This document shows, in pieces, positions 45,795 to 55,644 of a stretch of DNA of 64,000 nucleotides. The position numbers were made by a program, and so were the translations under genes. This DNA comes from Bettongia penicillata ogilbyi. Its lineage: Eukaryota > Chordata > Mammalia > Diprotodontia > Potoroidae. The notes under the pieces were generated by a model that had not been told where the DNA came from, searched no databases, and saw nothing but the letters and a program-made list of their open reading frames with translations. Position 1 is the stretch's first letter; the number at the start of each line of letters is the position of its first letter. The stretch spans positions 434,001-498,000 of the forward strand of contig JAJHZJ010000751.1 of the NCBI GenBank assembly GCA_023548195.1. Reading direction: 5' to 3'.

Positions 45795-46488
45795 TTAAGG
45801 CTTCTCTTTACTGTTTACTTTTTCTTGTTTCTCTTGATGCCTGTATTTGAAAGTGAAATTTTCTATTCAGCTCTGTTCTTTTCCACAAGAATGCTGGGAA
45901 GTCCTCTATTTCATTGAAAGACCATTTTTTCCCCTGAAGTATGGCACTCAGTTTTGCTGGGTGGGTGATTCCTGGTTTTAATCCTATCTCCTTTGACCTC
46001 TGGAATGGCATATTCCAAGTCCTGTAATCCCTTAATGTAGAAGCTGCCAGATCTTTTGTTATCCGGATTGTGTTTCTACAATAGTCAAATTGATTCTTCT
46101 GGCTCTTTGCAATATTTCCTCCCTGACATGAGAGCTCTGGAATTTGGCTAAAATATTCCTAGGAGTTTTCTTTTTGAGATTTCTTTCTAGAAGGTATCAG
46201 TGTATTCTATTAATTCGACTGTCTGGTTCTAGAATATAAGGGCAGTTATCCTTGATAATTTCTTGAAAGAAAATATTAAAGCTGTTTTATGGAACATGAC
46301 TTTCAAGTAGTCCAATAATTTTTAAATTGTTTCTCCTGAATCTATTTTCCATGGCAGTTGTTTTTCCAATGAGGAATTTCATGTCTGCTGCTTTTCCATT
46401 TCTTTGTTTTGTTTTGTTATTTCTTGATTTTTCATAAAGTCATTAGCTTCCATCTGTTCCATTCTAATCTTTAAGGAATTATTTTCTT
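45795..46488 (-). mobile_element. Element A (HAL1/L1, antisense), 3'-side segment
   Basis: Outermost element of a three-part nest. Reverse complement corresponds to ORF1 from the coiled coil ('gaacagatggaagctaatga' words) to the C-terminus, as in 19170-19850. The minus-strand frame 45808-46011 keeps the C-terminal GLKPGITHPAKLSAIL segment. Its 3' UTR is absent. The segment ends at 46488 with the 17 bp site used by element B; A continues at 49158. Confidence 0.85.
46472..46488. repeat. 5' target-site duplication of element B
   Basis: 'taaggaattattttctt' is identical to 49141-49157 (17 of 17). Confidence 0.93.
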
Positions 46489-46500
46489 GGAAGGTTGAGC

Positions 46501-46509
46501 CAAGATGGC
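46501..46509 (+). promoter_or_regulatory. YY1-like site at the 5' end of element B
   Basis: caagatggc, 13 bases from the element start, as in the HAL1 at 17891. Role inferred from human L1. Confidence 0.5.
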
Positions 46510-47435
46510 AGAGTAGAAAGAAACACATATACTGGCTCTCTCTCCACAGCCCATAAAACAACTGTAGAGAGGGACTCTTAACAAATTCTGGAGGAGCAAA
46601 AGTGGAGGACAGAGTGGAGGAGATTTCCAGCCCAGGGTGACCTGAAAGGCCCACAGGAAACATCTGTGCACTGGCAGAGCAGAGCCCAGCCCAGCCTTGG
46701 CAGTGTGGCATGGGGCTCATGAACAGCCCTCAGGGGAAGAATCTCCAGTCCCAGTATCAGGGGTTCACAGATCCCTCAACCTACAGGTGCCAAAGGTCAG
46801 TAACAGGGTTTTATCAGCTGGCCAGGAAGAGAGAAGGGCCTTCCCATAGCTCTGGCCTCAGGCAGCAGCCACAGAGGCCACATGGGGCAGGCAACAGCAG
46901 TTCTCACAGCAGCCTCTACAGTGGCCTGCATCCATTGTTAGATCGTAAAAACCCTGGGGGCACTGAGGAGCTGATTATTACCTTAGCCCTGTGTAGAGGC
47001 CCTGCAGCAGCTGATCTTTATCTCACACTGAATGGCAGCCCTGCCCATGCAGTTTATCTGAGTCTCAGCCCCTAGGGCTGGCTTGGTTGAATGGGAGGCC
47101 AGGTGGCTGTGGGGAGGAAACTCTGCTAAGATTCTGGGCACAAAAATCTCTCTCTGCTCCCATCTTGATTGTGCCACCTTGGAGGAACTGATATCTTACA
47201 GATTCCCAGAGTATACCTCACTCTTGACAAAGGACTTAAAAGTCAAGTAACTGGTTGGGAAAATGCCCAAAAAAGGTTAAAAAATAAAACTAAAGAAGGT
47301 TATTTTCTTGGTGAACAGATATCTTCTCCCATCCTTTCAGGAAGGGAAGAACAATGCTTACCATCAGAGAAAGACATAAAAGTCAAGGCTTCTGTATCCC
47401 AAACATCCAAAATAAATATTTTATAGTCTCAGACC

Positions 47436-47920
47436 ATGGAAGAGCTCAAAAAGGATTTTGAAAATCAAGTAAGAGAGGTGGAGGAAAAATTGGCAAGAGA
47501 AATGAGAGAGATACAAGAAAAGCATGAAATGCCATGATCAAAAAAAGAGCATAGACATCATCTTTCATGAAATTATCAAGGTAAACGCACCTGATATTAT
47601 AGAACCAGAGAAACAATATTGAAAGAACCCACCAATCACCTCCTGAAAGAGATCCAAAAAGAAAAACTCCTAAGAACACTGTGGACAAATTCCAGAGTTC
47701 CCAGGTCAAAGAGAAAATATTGCAAGCAGCTGGAGAAACAAATTCAAGTATTGTGGAAATACAATCAGGATAACAAAAGATTTAGAAGTTTCTACATGAA
47801 GGGATCAAAGGGAATGGGATATGATATTCCAAAAGTCAAAGGAACTAGGACTAAAACCAAGAATCACCTACCCAGCAAAGCTGAGTATAATACTTCAGGG
47901 GAAAAAATGGTCTTTCAATG
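47436..47920 (+). pseudogene. ORF1 of element B, internally deleted
   Basis: MEELKKDFENQVREVEEKLAREM is intact, but the frame ends at the deletion joint (stop at about 47535). The C-terminal domain is readable in another phase at 47619-47921 with further indels ('ggagaaacaaattcaagta' instead of the longer lysine-rich segment). No functional product. Confidence 0.85.
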
Positions 47921-48135
47921 AAATAGAGGATTTTCAAGCATTCTTGATGAAAATACGAGAGGTCAAATAAAAATTTGACTTTCAAACACAAGAATCAAGA
48001 GAAGCATGAAAAGGTAAACAGCAAAAAGATATCATAAGGGACTTACTAAAATTGAGCTATTTACATTCCAACATGGAAAAACAATATTTGTAACTCTTGA
48101 AACTTTTTTCAGTATCTGGGTAGTTGGTGGGATCA

Positions 48136-48136
48136 T

Positions 48137-48200
<64 letters not shown>
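48136..48200. repeat. (CA)n-(GA)n inside element B spacer
   Basis: Short CA run followed by about 26 GA units with one AA interruption, at the position homologous to the CA run at 19977-20002. Confidence 0.95.
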
Positions 48201-49031
48201 CACAGGGTGGATTGAATAGGATGGGATCATATCTTAAAAATTGAAATTAAGGGGTGAGAGAGAAATATATTGGGAGAAGAAAGGGAGAAATGGAATGGGG
48301 CAAATTATTTCTCATAAATGAGGCAAGTAAAAGAATTTTCAGTGGAGGGAAAAAAGATGGAGGGGAGAGAAAAAAAAAAAACATGAAGCTTACTCTCATC
48401 ATATTCAACCAAAGGAAGGATTAAATGCACATTCATTTTGGTATGAAAGCCTATCTTACAATACAGCAAATTGGAGGAGAAGGGGATAAGCAGGGTGGGG
48501 GGATGATGGGAGGCAGGGCAGTGGGAGGAGGGAACAATTAGAAGTCAACACACTTGGGGAGGGACAGGATCAAAAGAGATAATAGAAGCAATGGGGGGCA
48601 GGATAGGATGGAGGGAAATATAGTTAGTCTTACACAACACGACAATTATGGAAGTCATTTGCAAAACTACACTGATATGGCCTATATTGAATTGCTTGCC
48701 TTCCCAAAGTGGATGGGTGAGGAGGGATGGAGGAAGAGAAGTTGGAACTCAAAGTTTTAGGAACATCTCTGCAGTATTGTTCTTGCAAGGAAGTAGGAAA
48801 TAAGAAATATAGGTAATGGGGAATAGAAAGTTATCCTGCCCTACAGGACAAAAGAGAAAATAAGGATGAGGGAAGGGAGGGATGTTACAAGGGAGGCCAG
48901 ATTCGGGATAGGAGTAATTAGAATGCTCATCGTTTTGGGGTGAGGGGAGAGGAGAAATGGGAAGAAAATTTGAAACCCAAAATTTTGTGGAAATGAATGT
49001 TAAATAAATAAATTTAAACACACAAAAAAAG

Positions 49032-49140
49032 AAATAACTCAAGGAGAGTGAATCACCTTAAATATTGAACAAATACATTTGTATTGATAACACAGTAATA
49101 TTAAAAAATACAATATTATTAAAAATAAATAATAATAAAA
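49032..49140 (+). other. Possible 3'-transduced flank of element B
   Basis: This 109 bp lies between the HAL1 A-rich tail and the downstream 17 bp duplication, is not HAL1 sequence, and ends in its own A-rich stretch 'aaaaataaataataataaaa'. That arrangement fits read-through transcription into the source locus and mobilisation with the element. Confidence 0.6.
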
Positions 49141-49157
49141 TAAGGAATTATTTTCTT
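49141..49157. repeat. 3' target-site duplication of element B
   Basis: Exact 17 bp copy of 46472-46488; element A sequence continues immediately afterwards. Confidence 0.93.
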
Positions 49158-49280
49158 CAGTGAACTTTGGATCCTGCTTTTCCACCTGAACAGTTCTTTT
49201 TAGGGTATTCCTCTTCTCATCAGCTTTTCAGATCTCTTTTGCCATTTGGGTTACTCTGTTTTTTAAGGTGTTATTTTTTT
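49158..49280 (-). mobile_element. Element A, middle segment
   Basis: 'cagtgaactttggatcctgc' continues the ORF1 coiled-coil region of element A in reverse. It ends at the 17 bp site of element C (49264-49280). Confidence 0.85.
49264..49280. repeat. Target-site duplication of element C, left copy
   Basis: 'taaggtgttattttttt' is identical to 51070-51086 (17 of 17). Confidence 0.93.
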
Positions 49281-49659
49281 ATAAAAATTTATTTATTTAA
49301 CTTTTTACATTCATTTTCACAAAATTTTGGGTTCCAAATTTTCTCCCCTTTTATCCTCTCCCCCACCCCAATGCACCAAGCATTCTAATTTCCCCTATCA
49401 CCAATCTGCCCTCTCTTCTATCATCCCTCCCTTCTCTTGTCCCCATCTTCTCTTTTGTCCTGTAGGGCCAGATGACTTTCTATTCCCCATTACCTGTATT
49501 TCTTATTTCCTAGTAGCAAGAACAATGCTAAACAGTTGTTCCTAAAACTTTGAGTTCCAAATTCTCCCCATCCCTCCCTCCCCACCCATTACCTTTGGGA
49601 AGGCAGGCAATTCAATATAGGCCATATCTGTGTAGTTTGGTAAATGACTTCGATAATAG

Positions 49660-50223
49660 ATGGATTCTTTCAATACTTATTTTACCCTCTGGGTGTAGAA
49701 TGTCAGGACAGTTTTCCTTGAAAATTTCATGGAAGATGATGTCTAGGCTCTTATTTTGATCATGACTTTCAGGTAGTCCCATAATTTTTAAATTGTCTCT
49801 CCTGGATCTATTTTCCAGGTCAGTTGTTTTTCCCATGAGATATTTCACATTCTCTTCCATTTTTTTTTCATTCTTTTGGTTTTGTTTGGTGATTTCTTGG
49901 TTTCTCATAAAGTCATTAGACTCCATCTGTTCCATTCTAATTTTGAGAGAATGATTATCTTCAGTGAGCTTTTGAACCTCTTTTCCATTTGGCTAATTCT
50001 GCTTTTGAAAGCATCCTTCTCCTCATTGGCTTTTTGAACCTCTTTTGCCAATTGACTGAGCCTATTTTTCAAGGTGTTATTTTCTTCAGCATTTTTTTGG
50101 ATCTCCTTTAGCAAGGTATTGACCCATTTTTCATGCTTTTTTTTGCATCTCTCTCATTTCTTTTCCCAGTTTTTCCTCCCCCTGTCTAACTTGATTTTCA
50201 AAATCCTTTTTGAGCTCTTCCAT
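49660..50223 (-). pseudogene. ORF1 of element C, truncated and frameshifted
   Basis: Starts MEELKKDFENQVRQGEEKLGKEM. An extra A in an A-run near 50145 shifts the frame. The coiled coil resumes at 50114 (MLKEIQKNAEENNTLKNRL), then loses one A near 50005 (KRFKSS instead of KEVQKL). The third piece, 49935 down to about 49660, reads from MEQMESNDFMRNQEITKQ to KISIERIH, then runs into 3' UTR. The lesions are few and mostly in A-runs, so the copy is recent but dead. Confidence 0.85.
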
Positions 50224-50454
50224 GGCCTGAGCCCACCGGACATCCACCTGGGATGTCTGGGATACAGAGGCCCCGACCTCCACATCTTTCCCTGATGGCA
50301 AGCATTGTACTTCGTCATCAGAAATGAAAGGAGGAACATCTGTTCCCCAGGAAAGTAGCTCTCTATTGTCTTATTTTGCTTCCTTTTTCTGGGCATTTTC
50401 CCAGCCAGTTACTTGACTTCTGAGATTCCTCTCCACCCCCACCTAGATCTGCCC

Positions 50455-51069
50455 AGCTAGTGCTTGGGGTCTGAGATTCAAATGGGCTTGCCGTGGCAGG
50501 TGCGGCTGCTATTCCATGTGAGCTTAAGTTCTGGTGCTGGGGTGGGGGCAGGGCCGCCTCCCAGGCTCAGTTCCCTCAGGGGGTTTATGCAGAGACCTTC
50601 AGTAATGGCCTTGAACTTCTGCCTGCTGGTCCAGGAGTCCCAGGCCATCACCGCTGCCTCTGCCACTGCTTCTGCTGCTGCCTCTGCCACTGCCTCCCGA
50701 GGGGGTCCGAGTCGGAGACACCCCGCTTACCTCTCAGCCAGCCCAGACGTCTCTCTCACTGACCTGTAGCTCCTGTGGGTGGGGGCACCTTCCCGGCTGC
50801 CAGAGATTCTGTCCCTGAAGCCTGCTCGGATCTGCTCCTCTGGGGCCGCATGGCCAGGGCAGCACAGTGGAGGGCTCTGCTGTCCAACGGACCCCTGGGG
50901 ATGGCTCTCCAGTGTACTCTGGAACGGAAATCTTTTCCACTGTGTTTCTGCACGCCTTGCAGTGCTCCAGAATTTGTGGGGAGTTCTTTTTGCAGGAAAT
51001 ATATGGGCTGTGGGTTCGGAGCTAGTATACATAAGTCTTTCTACTCTGCCGTCTTGGCTCCTCCCCCTC
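50455..51069 (-). promoter_or_regulatory. CpG-rich 5' UTR (probable internal promoter) of element C
   Basis: About 600 bp with roughly 17 CpG sites by eye, in a window otherwise almost free of CpG. It contains the YY1-like caagacggc on the minus strand at 51048-51056 near the element start. L1-type 5' UTRs act as internal RNA polymerase II promoters in known families. Overlapping frames on both strands (60-107 codons) reflect high GC and are not genes. Confidence 0.6.
51048..51056 (-). promoter_or_regulatory. YY1-like site at the 5' end of element C
   Basis: Minus strand caagacggc, a T-to-C change from caagatggc; the change would be expected to weaken a YY1 site. Confidence 0.4.
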
Positions 51070-51086
51070 TAAGGTGTTATTTTTTT
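51070..51086. repeat. Target-site duplication of element C, right copy
   Basis: Exact 17 bp match to 49264-49280. Confidence 0.93.
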
Positions 51087-51912
51087 CAGCATTTTTGAAG
51101 GAAACAGTTGACTCTTTATTTATGATTTTCTTACATCAATCTCATTTCTATTCCTAATTTTTTCTCTACTTTTCTTACTTGATTTTCAAAAGCCTTTTGC
51201 AGCTCTCCCATATACTGAGATAAATTCATGTTTTTCTTAGACACTGTGGATGTAGGTGCTTTGATTTTGTTACCTTCTTCTATTTGTATATTTTGGTCTT
51301 CCTTGTCAGCAAAGAAATATTCTATAGTCTGATTCTTGTTACATGGTTTTCCTCATTTCCCCAACCATTTTCTTGACTTTTGAACTCTTTGTCAAGGTAG
51401 GTCTTTGCTTCCAGTGGGATGAGGGAGTGGACTGTCAGCCATTCTATTATCCCACAATCTGTGAGCCTATGGCTCCAGAAGCAGTCACTGCCTCTGCTAC
51501 TGCTGCAGTTGCTGCAAGTTCCTCTGCCTCCTCTGACACCCTGGGGCTGGGGCTGGGCCTCTCTACTCTCTCATACAGGTCTTACAGGATTTTTTCACTG
51601 ACCTTCCAATTTGTCCTTTGTATTTTGATGTTATGAAGTCTGGAAAACTCCACAGCAGGCAGAGATTCAGTCCTCCCTAGGCCTTCTCTGGGTCTGTCTG
51701 TTCTAGACAGTCCATGTTGGTCTGTACTCTACCCCCAGCACAGCAAGACTGATGCTTCTTTTCAGCCTTCCAGGCTGTCTTGGAGTGGAGATTTGTTTCA
51801 CTCAATCATTGTGTGTGTTCTGCACCTCCAGAATTCATTTAGAATCATTTTTACCAGTATTTGGCTGGGTTTGAAGGAAGAGCTCTAGCAAGTATCTGCT
51901 TCTACATTCCTA
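51087..51912 (-). mobile_element. Element A, 5'-side segment (ORF1 start and 5' UTR)
   Basis: 'cagcatttttgaaggaaac' resumes element A in reverse, with the ORF1 start region ('ttgattttcaaaagcctttt' at about 51180) and a diverged 5' UTR containing CTG-type triplets around 51490. It ends near 'ctagcaagtatctgcttcta'. Element A is clearly more diverged than B and C. No flanking duplication could be defined. Confidence 0.75.
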
Positions 51913-51914
51913 TT

Positions 51915-52428
51915 TTCAACTTATTAATACTTTTAAGTACACTTACTTTCCCCCTGCCCAGCTGATATGTTCTTTCCTTACACCTGATCATCTCAGCCTA
52001 AATACAGCTAAGTAATGATACCAAGTTTACTAATGGAAACCCTGGACTAGGTCCCAATGGGATGGAGGATGCAAACAAAATGTATTTTAAAAATTATTAA
52101 AACAACTCACCCATGATTTCTGGCAACAGTTAATTTTAGTCAAAGTAACACAAGGCATTAAAAGTGTATTAGCTTTAAAAGGTATGAATTAATCAGGCAG
52201 TCATGATACCTGTCATTTATCAGGTTCATGCTATGGTGGGTTGATGAGGGAGCAACGGAATAACTATTGAAGAAAACTGAAAGGTGCTCTGATTTCACAA
52301 ATCCACTTGTGATAAAATTTTAAATTTCCAGGTAATAATGTGCATTGGGAATCAACATGTCTAAATAGAGAACTAGTCCTCGAGTCAAGAAGACCTGGGT
52401 TCAAGCCATGCCTCTACTGAAAACTGAA
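51915..52428. other. No gene recognised
   Basis: AT-rich sequence between the nest and a SINE. Confidence 0.4.
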
Positions 52429-52429
52429 A

Positions 52430-52686
52430 TTACTTGCATTTGACTTTGTTTCTTGAGTGAAGAAGGGCTGTACAGGTCATCAGCCTTACTTCTCCTCCAG
52501 AACTATCTGAATCCAGTTATTCATCAGGATGACTGGAGATGACCTAGGATGTAGCAAGTGGGGTTAAGTGACTTGCCCAAGGTCACACAGCTAGTGAGTG
52601 TCAAGTGTCTGAGGTGAGATTTGAACTCAGGTCCTCCTGACTCCTGCACTGGTGCTCTATCTACTGCACTACCTAACTGCCCCTTT
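52430..52686 (-). mobile_element. WALLSI-type composite SINE, antisense
   Basis: Reverse complement: 'ggggcagttaggtagtgcag' start, box A and box B ('gagttcaaatctcacctcag'), 'tgtgaccttgggcaagtcac', then the second module ('agtcatcctgatgaataact', 'cagcccttcttcactcaag') to about 52430, where the 3' tail is missing. The minus-strand frame at 52524-52730 is a chance frame in it. Confidence 0.88.
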
Positions 52687-52689
52687 ACA

Positions 52690-53940
52690 CCAGTGACATA
52701 ATTGAGGGGTGGATGGGCAAACAAAATCACATTAATTCCTTTTTCTTTAATAGATTCCTCTTCATCTCATATTATATAGTTGGAGTTGTGCAGGACACAC
52801 CTGTTCAATTAAATATCCCCTCAATCCAACTGGTTGAATCATAGAAAGGAGACAAAATGTTAATGAGATGTCTCAATCTTGCTACCCCTTTAATGGAATG
52901 TGAAGAGGTTCTTCCTGATGGACTTTTCATCAGAATAGCTTGCTATTATTTGGATGAAGAATGCAAATGCCCACATAAATGACTTTGAAAAGCTGTTTCA
53001 TCAGCTCTATAATGTAATCAAGAAGTGTGACCCTAGTAGGCTAAAGGACAGTCAGCTATGGAGGAAGAACCAAGATTTTACAGAGTTCTACACTTTGTAT
53101 TTTCTTTTTTGCCTCTACCAGAGGAAATTTTTTTCTCTTTTCACCTCCCCCACTCCCCAAATAGATAGATAGATAGATAGAGAGATAGATAGATAGATAG
53201 ATAGATAGATATAGATACAGATATAATCTTGCAACAGAAGTCCTTAGCCATTTGGAAACACTCTATATGAGTCAGAGAGAGACAGAGAGAGCCAGACACT
53301 TAAGTATTGATTCAAGAAAAGATAAAAAATAGTTCTATCAGCTGGGGGTTGAATTGTAAAGAAGAGCAGATCTAGAACGCCCAGATGAGTGATTTGACCA
53401 ACAAAGAGAGCTTTCTAAGGAGAGGGCAGCACGAGGAACCATCAAAAGAGTAAAGACATTGTGGCCCTGCAATGCCAGAGGTATTAAGTCACTTAATCAC
53501 ATATATTTGCTGTGTGCCTTAATACTAGTGTATTTGACATGTGTGCTCCCTTTTCCTACTGACACCACGTTAAGGACTGTGCACAATATTGGGTGGATCA
53601 CTGTTCTTAATCTGACATTTTAGTAAATGTCTTTATTTTGAGCTAATTGTGTGTGCTGTCTGACTCTGAAGGCTAAACAGACCAGTGGGAGCTCCTGACT
53701 TACAGCTTTAAGAATGCACACCCACAGAGGAAACTTTCAACCCCAGCACAGTAGTTATCTCCCTGCGGGACCAACACAAAAACTGTGAGTGAGGAAGGGG
53801 TACCCTGAAGAATTATGCAGCCGTATTCTCTTTTATTTTCTCATTAATGTTCAAATTTTTTCTTAAGGGAAATACATGATGAATCACTGGCCTTTTCAGC
53901 ACAGGGAATCAGTGCCACCAAAGCAGATTAAAACTAGTGT
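52690..53940. other. No gene recognised; contains a GATA microsatellite
   Basis: About 1.25 kb. A GATA array lies at 53161-53222. A 72-codon frame at 52954-53172 (MKNANAHINDFEKLFHQLYN...) runs into the microsatellite and has no recognised domain. Confidence 0.4.
53161..53222. repeat. (GATA)n microsatellite
   Basis: About 13 GATA units with a GAGA interruption near 53180. Confidence 0.95.
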
Positions 53941-53944
53941 TTAT

Positions 53945-54062
53945 CAGTCAACCAACATTTATTAAGCATATACTATAGGTCAAGTACTGAATTTATCGCT
54001 AAGGATACAGAGCCAAAAAAAAAAATGCTTTCCTCAATGGATTTGCATGGCATAGTAGAGAG
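53945..54062 (+). repeat. L2-like 3' end relic
   Basis: 'caaccaacatttattaagca', 'tataggtcaagtactgaatt' and 'aaggatacagagcc' match the L2-type pattern. Confidence 0.65.
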
Positions 54063-54194
54063 GCTTTGTGGTTTTAAAGATATAGAAGATAAAAGATTTG
54101 GAAGATATTTACTCTAAGAGACAAGATTTGAACTTAAGGCATCCCTAACCCCAAAGCTGGTACTTTCCTTACTTTTCCCACTGCCTCTGTTTGG

Positions 54195-54425
54195 TTTTGC
54201 ATACAAACTGAAATAATAAGAACTCACAATTATATTATTACTTATCTCACAACAAATTGAATATGTAGTACAAATATTATCATATCCATTGCAGAGATGA
54301 GAAAACTGAGGCTCAGAGACTTGCTCACATCTACCCTTTAAATATTTGGCAGAGGCAGAATTTGAATTCAGGCCTCCCTGACTTCAACTCTAGTACTGAA
54401 TCCAATATACCACGTTGTCTCTACA
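54195..54425 (-). repeat. MIR-like SINE, antisense
   Basis: 'tgagaaaactgaggctcaga', 'ggcagaatttgaattcaggc' and 'ctagtactgaatccaatata' are the reverse of MIR core and head. Confidence 0.75.
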
Positions 54426-54559
54426 AGTGTTCCAAAAGCTTTAATTAAAGTTTTTTTTTTCTTTTTTTTAATTAAAGTGAAATAACTGCACTAAGATTTT
54501 TTAGGACAACATATAATGTGGGAGATAAATAGAAATAAATGAAATTCATGAAGATTTTT

Positions 54560-54775
54560 CTTATTTGTTTGCTTTTTACTGTCCTCACAATAGTAGTTTG
54601 AGGTAGGAAATAAAGGTATTAGTATGCTCAGTTAAAAGGTAAGGAACTAAGGTTTAGAAAGTTGAATTTACTTGTCCAGAATCACATGATCAGAAGTAGG
54701 ATTTCAACTCCTGGCTTTATCTAGGTAGTCCAGCAGGCTAGCAATCCATCCTATAAGATGCTTGTTTCTTCTTAT
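54560..54775 (-). repeat. MIR-like SINE, antisense, diverged
   Basis: 'gaactaaggtttagaaagtt', 'cttgtccagaatcacatgat' and 'ggatttcaactcctggcttt' follow the reverse MIR pattern with more changes. Confidence 0.65.
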
Positions 54776-54789
54776 TTGCCCTTTTTCCA

Positions 54790-54885
54790 CATGGCCTTGA
54801 GTTCCTTGAGGGCAGGGACTGTCTTTTGCCTCTTTTTGTATACTTAGCACTGCACCTGGCACATAGTAGGTACTTTATATATTTT
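54790..54885 (+). repeat. L2-like 3' terminal relic
   Basis: 'ccttgagggcagggactgtc', 'tagcactgcacctggcacat' and 'agtaggtactttatat', the well-preserved L2-type terminal region, followed by A-rich sequence. Confidence 0.75.
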
Positions 54886-54944
54886 TATTAAAAAAAAAGA
54901 AAAGAAAAACTAGGTCAAGGTGCATCTACACAAATTGGAACTGG

Positions 54945-55132
54945 AAAAATAAGTCATATTTATATAATGATTTACTCAATGACTCTTGAAAGAAGCTAAT
55001 ACTTTACCCCTATTATAGAGATGAGAATATTGAGGCCCAAAAAGGTTAATTAGTTTAACCAGAGTCAGCTAGCTATTAAGTTTCAGGGACAGAGTTTAAA
55101 CCCAGGTCTTCCTCTAAGCCTAGAATATAATC
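54945..55132 (-). repeat. MIR-like SINE, antisense
   Basis: 'gagatgagaatattgaggcc', 'ccagagtcagctagctatta' and 'aacccaggtcttcctctaag' follow the reverse MIR pattern. Confidence 0.7.
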
Positions 55133-55454
55133 TTGCCTCCATGATCTTGTCTCTTGAGCTACTAAACTAATTAGAGAATGAATAAGAATAAATTTACGAA
55201 CCTGTAACTTATGGCCAAGGTTATTTCTATCCCTCTTTTTTAATAGAATTGTAAATGTTCCAAGAGCTATGAATCAATTCAATAATGACTAAAGATGGAA
55301 GAGTGCTGACTTTAGGATGCAGTTGTCTTTTCAAATAGTACAGTTAACTGGATGTGCTCCATATTCATACTCTCCATGTGGATTTCTTTCTTCAGCATCC
55401 CACTCTTGTCAACAAGTTGGGTGGGTAGAGGGAGAAAGAACAAGAAAAAAATCA

Positions 55455-55643
55455 TCAAAAAACCAAATTTTTAGTCCTCTTAGCTCTGATGTACTCCTGC
55501 CAATCAAGGTAATCCAGCAGATGAATGTAACCAGAAGAATAGACCTCGATTTCTTTGTTCACCACAAATTCATCACACTTTTCACAGCAGGATTTCCACT
55601 GAGCTAACACCATCTTGACCTTTAAATCTCTACTAGGCTGCAT
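55455..55643 (-). other. Unresolved minus-strand open frame (62 codons)
   Basis: The frame starts MQPSRDLKVKMVLAQWKS and ends YIRAKRTKNLVF. It has a CCEKC cluster and a less repetitive, protein-like composition than other frames here. On the minus strand it is preceded by a T-rich stretch and 'ggaaatag', which could be read as a 3' splice site. I recognise no family. It could be an exon fragment, a remnant of a processed pseudogene, part of an unrecognised repeat, or chance. Not called as a gene. Confidence 0.2.
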
Positions 55644-55644
55644 T

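Larger units (their letters stand above)
46489..49140 (+). mobile_element. Element B: HAL1, full-length layout, inserted in element A
   Basis: Starts 'ggaaggttgagccaagatgg', then 5' UTR, ORF1 start (47436), spacer with CA-GA microsatellite, and the 3' UTR with two tandem termini ending near 49020. It lacks ORF2, like 17891-20822. ORF1 has lost about 400 bp between 'agcatgaaa' and 'tgccatgatcaaaaa' (47521-47540), removing the coiled coil. The HAL1 tail is followed by 109 bp of foreign sequence (49032-49140) before the second duplication, suggesting a 3' transduction. The exact 17 bp duplication marks it as fairly young. Confidence 0.88.
49281..51069 (-). mobile_element. Element C: antisense HAL1/L1 derivative, complete ends, inserted in element A
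   Basis: On the minus strand: a 5' UTR starting 'gagggggaggagccaagacgg' (51069 down to ~50225), an ORF1 start at 50223, ORF1 to about 49660, then a direct fusion to the last part of the 3' UTR with both terminus-like segments and an A/T-rich tail at 49281. ORF2, the ORF1 C-terminal domain and the inter-ORF spacer are all absent, leaving 1.8 kb. Exact 17 bp duplications flank it. The CpG-rich 5' UTR and low divergence suggest the youngest insertion in the window. Confidence 0.87.

Noticed and set aside
50464..51098. Cluster of overlapping frames on both strands suggesting a GC-rich gene or CpG-island promoter
   Set aside because: The segment is the 5' UTR of element C, delimited by exact target-site duplications; overlapping frames on both strands reflect GC content.
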